From assembly GCA_016839655.1 (NCBI GenBank), contig JAEOTW010000038.1:1-10690 (forward strand): a DNA stretch of 10,690 nucleotides, given 5' to 3'. Shown here piece by piece: positions 4,637 to 10,690 of the stretch. A program made the position numbers and the translations under genes. Source of the DNA: Promethearchaeota archaeon (lineage in GTDB: Archaea > Asgardarchaeota > Lokiarchaeia > Sigynarchaeales > SOKP01). Below the pieces are notes generated by a model, which was given only the letters and a program-made list of their open reading frames with translations, was not told where the DNA came from and did no database searches. Each line of letters opens with the position of its first letter. Within the stretch, counting starts at the first letter, position 1.

Positions 4637-6118
4637 TTAATCTTTATTTAGTGGTAGTGTAAAATAAAATTTTGCTCCTTTATTTCTTCCTTCAGACTCA
4701 ACCCAAATTTCACCCCCATGTAATTCTACTATTTTTTTTGAAGTATATAATCCCATTCCTGTTCCTTCAATACCAATATCCCATCCTTGACCGTACCGTT
4801 CAATCTTTCCAAACCGTTTAAAGATTTTCTTTTGTTCATCCTCAGATAATCCAATTCCATGATCTTGAACCGAGACAATCACAAAATCGTTGGTTTTTTC
4901 AGTTTGAATCTTTATCTCTCCATATGGCGGCGAATATTTTATAGCATTAATAACTAAATGAGAAATAACTTCATAGATTTTCTCCTTTTCAAAATTCAAT
5001 GTCATACTATTTGGTATATCTAAACTAATAAAATGATTTCTTGTTTTTGCTAAGCCTCTAAAATTTTTTACGCAAAACCTTATTAAAAATGATAAATCTT
5101 CTTCACTTGGCTTGAACTGAATCTTTCCTGAGTCTAATAGTGAAGTTTCTAGAAGTTTATTAATGATTATTCCAAGCTGTTCAGTACCAAGTTTTACTTC
5201 ACCTAAAATTGATAAGATTTCGTTATCAAACTTTTCTTTATGTAAATCTAATAACAGATCAGTAAAACCCTTAATTGAAATAAGGGGTGTTTTTAGCTCA
5301 TGTGAAGTTCTTTCAAGTAATTCTGTTTTTAATTGATTTATTTCTATTAATTCCCGTTCTATCTTTTTTCGATCAGTAATATCGTGAGCGATATTTAAAA
5401 CTTTTTTAACTTCTCCTTCTTCTATTATAGGGACACTATTAATTTCATATTCATAAATCTCTCCTTGAGGAGTTTTTGCTTTAAATTCCACGCCTTTAAC
5501 TTCCTTACCTTTTCTTACTAAATTTACTGTTTGTGTAAGCTCCTCATAATTGTCTCCAGCGAAAAAGTCTAACGAATTTAATCCTCGATATCCTTCTTGA
5601 ACAAGCCCCATCCTATCTAATAATGATTGATTTATATCAATAAGTTTTCCGTCTGTATCAGTTACATAAATAAAATCAGGAATTTGATTGAATAAGAGGC
5701 GATAATTTTCTTCAGATTTTTTTAATTTTTGTTCTCCTTCCTTAAATTCAGTAACGTCTCTTAACACGCCTATAATTTTTGTTTTATTATTTATTTTTAC
5801 TAAAGAACCTTTTGCAAACACATATACGTAATGTCCTTTCTTATGTCTAAACCTGTATTCTCTAGAAAATTGCTCCTCTCCTTCTTTAACTCTCTGAAAA
5901 GTTTGGAATACAAGTTCCATATCATCTGGATGGATATAGCTAAAAAATTGATTACCTATTACTTCCTCTGGCAGATATCCAAACATATCATAGACTCGAG
6001 GGGAAATATACGTAAAAGTACCGTCTAAATCTATCTCAGCAATGACGTCTAAAATACTATTGATTAGAAATTGGTATTTCTCATCAGATTCTTTTAATAA
6101 ACTCTCACTTTCAGTCAA
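4637..6118 (-). CDS. Soluble PAS-PAS sensor histidine kinase
   Basis: Two-component sensor kinase of 493 residues, probably cytosolic since no membrane segment or signal peptide is seen. Domains in order: PAS 1 about 12-125 (includes GYLPEEVIG, YIHPDD, and a PAC-type end with GVLRDVTEFK), PAS 2 about 137-255 (ends LNIAHDITDR), HisKA about 258-325 with phosphoacceptor His273 in TSHELKTPL, and HATPase about 375-490. The ATPase has an N box with Asn391, a G1 box DHGIG (Asp419), the F box IFKRFGKIE and a G2 box GTGMGLYTSKKIV (452-464), all intact, so it should be active. PAS domains may bind a ligand or redox cofactor; no specific cofactor residue is evident. The start is TTG at 6118: GGGTGAG ends 6 nt upstream and no ATG is nearby; a GTG at 6127 overlaps that ribosome site. 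The receiver at 2170-2550 is the nearest possible partner. Confidence 0.95.
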   Translation of the reverse strand: MTESESLLKESDEKYQFLINSILDVIAEIDLDGTFTYISPRVYDMFGYLPEEVIGNQFFSYIHPDDMELVFQTFQRVKEGEEQFSREYRFRHKKGHYVYVFAKGSLVKINNKTKIIGVLRDVTEFKEGEQKLKKSEENYRLLFNQIPDFIYVTDTDGKLIDINQSLLDRMGLVQEGYRGLNSLDFFAGDNYEELTQTVNLVRKGKEVKGVEFKAKTPQGEIYEYEINSVPIIEEGEVKKVLNIAHDITDRKKIERELIEINQLKTELLERTSHELKTPLISIKGFTDLLLDLHKEKFDNEILSILGEVKLGTEQLGIIINKLLETSLLDSGKIQFKPSEEDLSFLIRFCVKNFRGLAKTRNHFISLDIPNSMTLNFEKEKIYEVISHLVINAIKYSPPYGEIKIQTEKTNDFVIVSVQDHGIGLSEDEQKKIFKRFGKIERYGQGWDIGIEGTGMGLYTSKKIVELHGGEIWVESEGRNKGAKFYFTLPLNKD

Positions 6119-6296
6119 AAAAACTCACCCTATGAAAATTATATATTTACCTGATTATGGAGGGAAAAAATTGCTAGGATTGTTATGAATAATTTAGATG
6201 TTACTTACTTATTTAATAATTAGCATCTGAGATTCTGGTTTTGAATTCTAATTGATACTTTTTTAATGAAATTTACCTATATTTACTTAGTTTAAA

Positions 6297-6872
6297 ATGA
6301 AGACTACAATTGAGCTGATAAAATTAGGAAACATAGACCAATCTATTTTAGTGAACTTAAAGAAAAACCTAAAACGGACATTTAGTATATTCAACTTATC
6401 TGTCAATATTATTCATAAAGCAATTTCACTTGAACAAAGAGAATATGATCCAAAAAGAAGTCAATATGATGCGTTAAAAATTTTAAAAAAAATAATTAAT
6501 CTTACCAAGAATAAACAATTTTTTCGAACCTTAGGAATTATGGATGAAGACATATATTCCAATACTTTAAATTTTGTATTTGGTATAGCAATTAATCCAA
6601 AAAGCAGAAAACCAGGATTCCCTATTATAGCATTAATCTCACTTACAAGACTTAGAGAAAAATTTTATCGAAGGCCTGAAAATACAGCCCTTTTTGAATT
6701 GAGGATACTAAAAGAAGCTATCCACGAACTTGGGCACACCTTTAGTTTAGAACATTGTGGTAATTCTTGTATAATGCAATTTTCAAATACTCTAATGGAT
6801 ACAGATAAGAAACCTCCGCAATTTTGTGAATCTTGCTTGAAAAAATTGACTATTTTCTTTAAGAACTTGTAA
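6297..6872 (+). CDS. amzA: Archaemetzincin family zinc metalloprotease
   Basis: Zinc-dependent aminopeptidase-like protein of 191 residues, close to the usual length of archaeal members. The C-terminal half carries the complete family signature: HELGHTFSLEHC at 143-154 gives zinc ligands His143, His147 and His153 with catalytic Glu144. Cys154, Cys158, Cys177 and Cys180 form the second, structural zinc site (HCGNSCIM and FCESC), and Met160 is the Met-turn. No signal peptide is present, so it is cytosolic. Its natural substrate is not known in archaea. There is no Shine-Dalgarno sequence before the ATG, and the upstream 178 bp is shared with the divergent kinase gene. It converges on the ADP-ribosylglycohydrolase gene with only 8 bp between the stop codons. 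Confidence 0.95.
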   Translation: MKTTIELIKLGNIDQSILVNLKKNLKRTFSIFNLSVNIIHKAISLEQREYDPKRSQYDALKILKKIINLTKNKQFFRTLGIMDEDIYSNTLNFVFGIAINPKSRKPGFPIIALISLTRLREKFYRRPENTALFELRILKEAIHELGHTFSLEHCGNSCIMQFSNTLMDTDKKPPQFCESCLKKLTIFFKNL

Positions 6873-6880
6873 TAACCTTT

Positions 6881-7882
6881 TTAATATTTCTGCTTAAAAA
6901 CGATGTAAAGCTCCTCACTGATTTTCAAGATTTTTTTACTATTCTTAACTAATTTTATTAAATCAGGAGGGATATTTTGTATACCGAAATAACTTCCAGC
7001 CAAACTTCCTCCTATTGCTCCAACTGTGTCACTATCCCCACCAGCTGTTGCAAGCTCGAAAATACACTCTTTGAATGAAGTTAATCTTTTTAAAAAGATG
7101 AAAATTGCACAAATCACAGTACTTATGGTATATGGATGAACAAAAGCTTGACCTAAATAATCTTCGATAAAATATGGTGATTTAACTCCCGCTTGTGAAA
7201 ATTTAATTAATCCTGATTCAATTGGTACATTTAATTTCGATTTCAATTTATTCAAGATTTTAATAAATTCTTCACATACCTCATCTTGAGAATTAGCAAT
7301 TGAATTAGTTATAACTTCAAAAAACTCATCTATGGAAAAACCATTCTCGGGATTTTTATCTAATAAAAATGCAATAGCACTTGCTATAACTACTGCTCCT
7401 GCTGAAGCCGCTGGATGAGCGTGGGTAATTACACTCGATTTTATTGCCGTTGCTTTTAATGCTTTTGGATCTTTACAAAAATATAAACCAACAGGGGCAA
7501 TCCTCATAGTAGTTCCATTTCCCCCTGAATTAGAAGCTGCTTCTTTCCATGGAACACCTGATTTTAATTTTCTGATTGAGGATATACAACCATAACCAGG
7601 ACCAATAGGAGGATCATCTAACCAATTTATATATTCATCGATAACTTGTTCAATTTTAAATCCATCACCTTTAATTAAAGCTTCAGCTGTGTGGAGTGTT
7701 AATTGTGTATCGTCAGTATACGTTCTAAATATAGATTTATTTTTTTGAATAAAATCATCAAAATCATCAAAATAACTATATATTTGGGAACGAAGCTTTC
7801 CTTCAAAAGGATGCCCCAAGGTGTCTCCTATTGCTACACCCAATAAACAACCTTGGAATTTGTCTAGAAGATTTATTTCCAT
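6881..7882 (-). CDS. ADP-ribosylglycohydrolase (ARH/DraG family)
   Basis: Hydrolyses ADP-ribose from modified proteins or from small ADP-ribose compounds; 333 residues, soluble. Seen: N-terminal GCLLGVAIGDTLGHPFEG at 11-28, metal-binding TDDT at 56-59, GNGTTMRIAP at 121-130, a HAHP segment at 154-157, and C-terminal metal-binding DSDT in GGDSDTVGAIGGSLAG at 281-296. These are the residues that hold the two magnesium ions in ARH3 and DraG, so the active site looks intact. Whether the substrate is ADP-ribosyl-serine, ADP-ribosyl-arginine, or a nucleotide-type adduct cannot be read from the sequence. No ADP-ribosyltransferase is in the window, so it is probably not part of a DraT/DraG or toxin-antitoxin pair here. 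A TATA-like element lies about 26 bp before the ATG, with no ribosome site, suggesting a leaderless mRNA. Confidence 0.95.
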   Translation of the reverse strand: MEINLLDKFQGCLLGVAIGDTLGHPFEGKLRSQIYSYFDDFDDFIQKNKSIFRTYTDDTQLTLHTAEALIKGDGFKIEQVIDEYINWLDDPPIGPGYGCISSIRKLKSGVPWKEAASNSGGNGTTMRIAPVGLYFCKDPKALKATAIKSSVITHAHPAASAGAVVIASAIAFLLDKNPENGFSIDEFFEVITNSIANSQDEVCEEFIKILNKLKSKLNVPIESGLIKFSQAGVKSPYFIEDYLGQAFVHPYTISTVICAIFIFLKRLTSFKECIFELATAGGDSDTVGAIGGSLAGSYFGIQNIPPDLIKLVKNSKKILKISEELYIVFKQKY

Positions 7883-7904
7883 ATTATATCAATAATAAGT
7901 TTGA

Positions 7905-7913
7905 ATTATAAAA
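7905..7913 (-). promoter_or_regulatory. TATA-like element of the ADP-ribosylglycohydrolase gene
   Basis: TTTTATAAT on the minus strand is centred about 27 bp before the ATG at 7882. There is no Shine-Dalgarno sequence between it and the ATG, which fits leaderless transcription. Confidence 0.4.
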
Positions 7914-8002
7914 TTTCTCTCTACTAATTTTTTTTCTTTAAATATAGATAGAAAATAGATCTTTGAATAGAATCTATAAAAATTATAATGTTAGTAATAA
8001 GG

Positions 8003-8011
8003 CTTATATAT
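8003..8011 (+). promoter_or_regulatory. TATA box of the dapA-dapB operon
   Basis: CTTATATAT lies about 60 bp before the dapA ATG. Transcription would start near 8030, giving a leader of about 40 nt that contains the ribosome site AAGAGGA (8057-8063), 5 nt before the ATG. No riboswitch-like fold was seen in so short a leader. Confidence 0.5.
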
Positions 8012-8068
8012 GAATTTTACTAGTTAATGTTTTAAATTATAGATTAAAATGATATCAAGAGGATTTAA

Positions 8069-8974
8069 ATGGCTAAGATAGATAAATTGAATAATGTGAT
8101 TACTGCTATGATAACTCCATTTAATGAAGACTTATCAATAGATGAAGAGAAGTATAGAGAATTTATCAGGTTTCAAATTGAAAATGATTGTCAAATCTTA
8201 ACCATGGGTACAACTGGTGAAAGTGCAACCTTGTCCCACGAAGAACACCATAAAGCAATGGATATCGCAGTAGACGAAGCTCAGAGAAGTAAAAAAACCC
8301 CATTTGTATTAGCTGGCGCAGGGAGCAATTCTACAAAAGAAGCAGTTTCCTTATCTCAGTATGCTGAAAAAATTGGAGCAGATGGAATACTACAAGTAGT
8401 ACCATATTATAATAAACCAGTGCAGCATTCTTTAATTGATCATTTTTCGGCTATTGCAGATTCTGTATCATTACCCATAATACTATACAACGTCCCTAGT
8501 CGTACTGGAAGAAATTTAGAGCCTGAAACGATATCTAAGCTAGCATATTCTAAAGATAACATCGTGGGGATAAAATGTGCCAGTGGAGACATTGATCAAA
8601 TAACAAAAATAATTAAAACTACTCCAGATGATTTTATTGTCTTAAGTGGAGACGATAGTATGACATATCACATAATGGCATTAGGAGGAAAAGGAGTTAT
8701 AAGTGTAGCCTCTAATATTATTCCATTAAAAATATTTGAATTCACTAATACTATGCTTAATAATGACTGGAAAAAAGCTAGGGATATGCAATTAGAACTA
8801 TATGATTTATTCAAGGTTCTGTTCATCGAAACAAATCCAGGACCCGTGAAATTTGCTGCTGAAATTATGGGTATAATGGATAAAAGGATGAGAATGCCAT
8901 TAACTCCCCCATTGGAAACAAATCAGAAAAAAATTATAGAAGTATTAGAAAATTTAAATCTAATTCAATTGTAA
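8069..8974 (+). CDS. dapA: 4-hydroxy-tetrahydrodipicolinate synthase
   Basis: Condenses pyruvate with aspartate semialdehyde, the first committed step of lysine synthesis through diaminopimelate; cytosolic class I aldolase of 301 residues, a normal length. Key residues are visible: Thr48-Thr49 in MGTTGES (proton relay), Tyr114 in VPYYNKP, Tyr140 followed by NVPSRTG with Arg145 (substrate carboxylate), and the Schiff-base Lys169 in GIKCASGD. The GIKCASGD and NVPSRTG signatures separate it from related pyruvate aldolases such as N-acetylneuraminate lyase, although DapA-like paralogues exist in archaea; the dapB neighbour settles the role. A ribosome site AAGAGGA lies 5 nt before the ATG. dapB follows after 14 bp, so the two form an operon. 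No lysine-feedback assignment is possible from the sequence. Confidence 0.97.
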   Translation: MAKIDKLNNVITAMITPFNEDLSIDEEKYREFIRFQIENDCQILTMGTTGESATLSHEEHHKAMDIAVDEAQRSKKTPFVLAGAGSNSTKEAVSLSQYAEKIGADGILQVVPYYNKPVQHSLIDHFSAIADSVSLPIILYNVPSRTGRNLEPETISKLAYSKDNIVGIKCASGDIDQITKIIKTTPDDFIVLSGDDSMTYHIMALGGKGVISVASNIIPLKIFEFTNTMLNNDWKKARDMQLELYDLFKVLFIETNPGPVKFAAEIMGIMDKRMRMPLTPPLETNQKKIIEVLENLNLIQL

Positions 8975-8988
8975 CTGGGGCTTAAATT

Positions 8989-9810
8989 ATGATTAAATTA
9001 TTGATCTTAGGGCCAACTGGTTTTACTAGCAAGCTAATAAGTAAATTAGCAATAGCAGACCAAGAAATAAATGTTGTGGCGGCATGCGATATCACTAATA
9101 TTGGTGATGATTTAGGTTTATTAATAGGTGTAAAAGATCCAAATAATATAAAAATAAAGGATATAAATAATCTTCAAAAAGTAATTAATGAATCTAACCC
9201 AGATGTAGTAGTAGATTTTACAGTGGCACAAGCAACTGAAAAAAATTGTATAATATGTGTTGAGAACGGAATACGATGTGTAATTGGTACCACTGCATTG
9301 TCAGAAGAATTTTTAAATAAATTTGAAGAACTTGTTAAAAAAAATAAAGCACCAGCGGTTATATCACCTAATATGGCTACTGGAATAAATATACTCTTTA
9401 AAATGGCATCAATACTCACTAAATATTTAGCTGATTGGGATATTGAAGTGTTAGAAGCGCATCATCATAGAAAAGTTGATGCTCCAAGCGGTACTGCAAT
9501 GAAAATTGGACAAATAATAAGTAATGAACTTGGTTCTAATTTTGAAGATATTGCTAAATTTGGTCGGAGCAGGGGAACTAATAAGCGCTCAGTTGGCGCC
9601 AAAAATGAAATTGGAATTCATTCTATTAGAGCGGGTGATATTGTAGGAGATCATACAATATTGTATTGTGGACCAGGAGAAAGAATTGAATTGAAACATC
9701 AAGCTCATAGTAGAGAATGCTTTGCTAACGGGGCAATTGGAGCAATTAAATTTATTTCAACTGCTAAAGAAAATAAGATATACTCCACAAGTGAAGTATT
9801 AGGCTTATAA
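8989..9810 (+). CDS. dapB: 4-hydroxy-tetrahydrodipicolinate reductase
   Basis: Reduces the DapA product with NAD(P)H to tetrahydrodipicolinate; cytosolic, 273 residues, a normal length. Seen: nucleotide-binding loop GPTGFTS at 8-14, DFT at 76-78, GTT at 100-102, SPNMATGIN at 126-134, and the catalytic segment EAHHHRKVDAPSGTA at 156-170 with the His pair, Lys162 and the Ser-Gly-Thr substrate loop. The C-terminal AGDIVGDHTILY and RIELKHQAHSRE segments are typical. The nucleotide loop departs from the common GxxGRMG: the Arg and last Gly are replaced by Phe and Ser, which may alter the choice between NADH and NADPH. GGGG (8977-8980) lies 8 nt before the ATG and serves as a weak ribosome site. 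Second gene of the dapA-dapB operon; it converges on lysA. Confidence 0.96.
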   Translation: MIKLLILGPTGFTSKLISKLAIADQEINVVAACDITNIGDDLGLLIGVKDPNNIKIKDINNLQKVINESNPDVVVDFTVAQATEKNCIICVENGIRCVIGTTALSEEFLNKFEELVKKNKAPAVISPNMATGINILFKMASILTKYLADWDIEVLEAHHHRKVDAPSGTAMKIGQIISNELGSNFEDIAKFGRSRGTNKRSVGAKNEIGIHSIRAGDIVGDHTILYCGPGERIELKHQAHSRECFANGAIGAIKFISTAKENKIYSTSEVLGL

Positions 9811-10055
9811 AAGGAAATCTTCTTGATAATAAAGCTAATAGATAAGATAAAATTATAAAAAAGATCAGTGCAGATCAGTATTATCATCAATCTTCTTAGT
9901 TGTAAAACTTTACATAGATTTCATTTTGCCAACACTTCATCGAGAGCATTAAGGGGTATCCAAGCCCTAATCGTCCCAATTTTTATAATTTTATCTCAAT
10001 ATAATAATAATAGACTTAAATTTTTATTTTTGTTGTTTGACCAAAGTAAAAAGAA

Positions 10056-10690
10056 TTATTTTAAATAATCCGGAACTGTTTGATTTCTAATTAGATCATC
10101 AAATGTTTCTTCATTACGGATTTTGTATAAATTACCATCATTTATTAATAGTTCTGCAGGTCTAGGTCTTGAATTATATGGGCTACTCATTGTATATCCA
10201 TAGGCACCAGCATCTAAAATTGCTAGATAATCTCCTTCGTTCAATTCGGGTAATTCTCTGTCTTTGCCGAGGACATCTCCCGATTCACATATAGGTCCTA
10301 CAATGTCATATTTTAATATTTTTTTTTTGTGTTTCTCGTTGCAATTTATTATATGATGATATGAACCATACATCGTGGGTCGAATTAAAGTGTTAAATCC
10401 CGCATCTAACCCGGCAAATATTTTATATCCATTATCTTTAATCGTGTTTATCTGTGTTAAAATGATGCTCGCTTCAGCAGAAATATAACGGCCTGGTTCA
10501 ATAAAAAGAAATGGTTCACCAATTTCTCCTTTCTCTACAAATTCTTTAAATCTATTTAAAACATTTTCACTATATATATTCAAATCAATCGGATCTTGCT
10601 CTGGATAATATGGGATCCCGAGGCCTCCACCAAAATCTACAAACTCAAAATGAATTCTTAAAGTCTTTGCTAATCTTTCTATAATATTAA
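10056..10690 (-). CDS. lysA: Diaminopimelate decarboxylase, C-terminal part (partial, 5' end outside window)
   Basis: PLP enzyme that decarboxylates meso-diaminopimelate to lysine, the last step of the pathway begun by the neighbouring dapA and dapB. The frame runs off the window end; 210 C-terminal residues are visible. Counting from the first complete codon (10688): glycine-rich PLP-phosphate loop VDFGGGLGIPY at 17-27, EPGRYISAEA at 64-73 with the conserved Arg, catalytic Cys134-Glu135 in CESGD, and the closing AGAYGYTMSSPYNSRPRPAE with the conserved Tyr. The PLP lysine and the N-terminal barrel half lie outside. These motifs distinguish it from ornithine or arginine decarboxylases of the same fold. 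A TTG at 10583 is internal and not a start, because the GGGLG motif lies upstream of it. Its end faces dapB across 245 bp. Confidence 0.96.
   Translation of the reverse strand, partial: NIIERLAKTLRIHFEFVDFGGGLGIPYYPEQDPIDLNIYSENVLNRFKEFVEKGEIGEPFLFIEPGRYISAEASIILTQINTIKDNGYKIFAGLDAGFNTLIRPTMYGSYHHIINCNEKHKKKILKYDIVGPICESGDVLGKDRELPELNEGDYLAILDAGAYGYTMSSPYNSRPRPAELLINDGNLYKIRNEETFDDLIRNQTVPDYLK

Noticed and set aside
9862..9891. C/D-box guide RNA on the minus strand (TTGATGATAATACTGA and a second CTGA)
   Set aside because: Box C is imperfect and the boxes are only a few nt apart, leaving no room for a guide sequence.
9951..9970. Hairpin (AGGG...CCCT) in the dapB-lysA spacer as a terminator
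   Set aside because: Only 4 bp can pair around a 9-nt loop, and no T-run follows directly.
9868..10068. 66-residue plus-strand open frame between dapB and lysA
   Set aside because: Low-complexity hydrophobic and Asn/Lys-rich translation, overlaps the lysA end, has no ribosome site and no recognisable domain.

Overview
The window is AT-rich (roughly 30% G+C by eye) and archaeal. The signs are TATA-box promoters, two genes with a TATA box about 26 bp before the start codon (leaderless-type), a tRNA without encoded CCA that carries an intron, a CDC48-type AAA ATPase, archaemetzincin, an ArsR-like winged-helix regulator and a polyferredoxin. The eukaryote-like D-arm of the tRNA-Pro and the mix of genes suggest an Asgard (Lokiarchaeia-like) archaeon; that placement is inference.

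Layout. 1-758 (+) is the end of a CDC48/p97 gene: the last AAA domain and a C-terminal Leu-Tyr-Arg (HbYX-type) tail. 795-1580 (+) is an ArsR-type winged-helix regulator with a coiled-coil C-terminal half. 1625-2122 (+) is a small HExxH zincin-like protein. 2170-2550 (-) is a stand-alone response regulator receiver, and 2878-3957 (+) is a polyferredoxin with four canonical and one irregular 4Fe-4S motif. These two genes diverge from a 327-bp spacer that holds a 15-bp-arm dyad and a strong TATA box. 4053-4340 (+) is an unknown 95-residue protein. 4375-4476 (-) is tRNA-Pro(UGG) with a 28-nt insertion at an unusual place. 4637-6118 (-) is a soluble PAS-PAS histidine kinase. 6297-6872 (+) is archaemetzincin, convergent with an ADP-ribosylglycohydrolase (6881-7882, -). 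8069-9810 (+) is a dapA-dapB operon, and the window ends inside lysA (10056-10690, -), convergent with dapB.

How they fit. dapA, dapB and lysA give the two entry steps and the final step of lysine synthesis through diaminopimelate. The kinase and the receiver could form a two-component pair although about 2.1 kb apart. CDC48, the two zincins and the ADP-ribosylglycohydrolase concern protein turnover and protein-modification reversal, but nothing shows that they act together.

Most notable: the receiver and the polyferredoxin both lack any ATG, GTG or TTG where their conserved N-termini require a start. Each has instead a good Shine-Dalgarno sequence exactly 7 nt before a near-cognate codon (ATA for the receiver, ATT for the polyferredoxin). 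Default gene calling would truncate both, and would remove the first 4Fe-4S motif from the polyferredoxin. No mobile element, CRISPR array or rRNA was seen, and I found no clear new multi-gene system.
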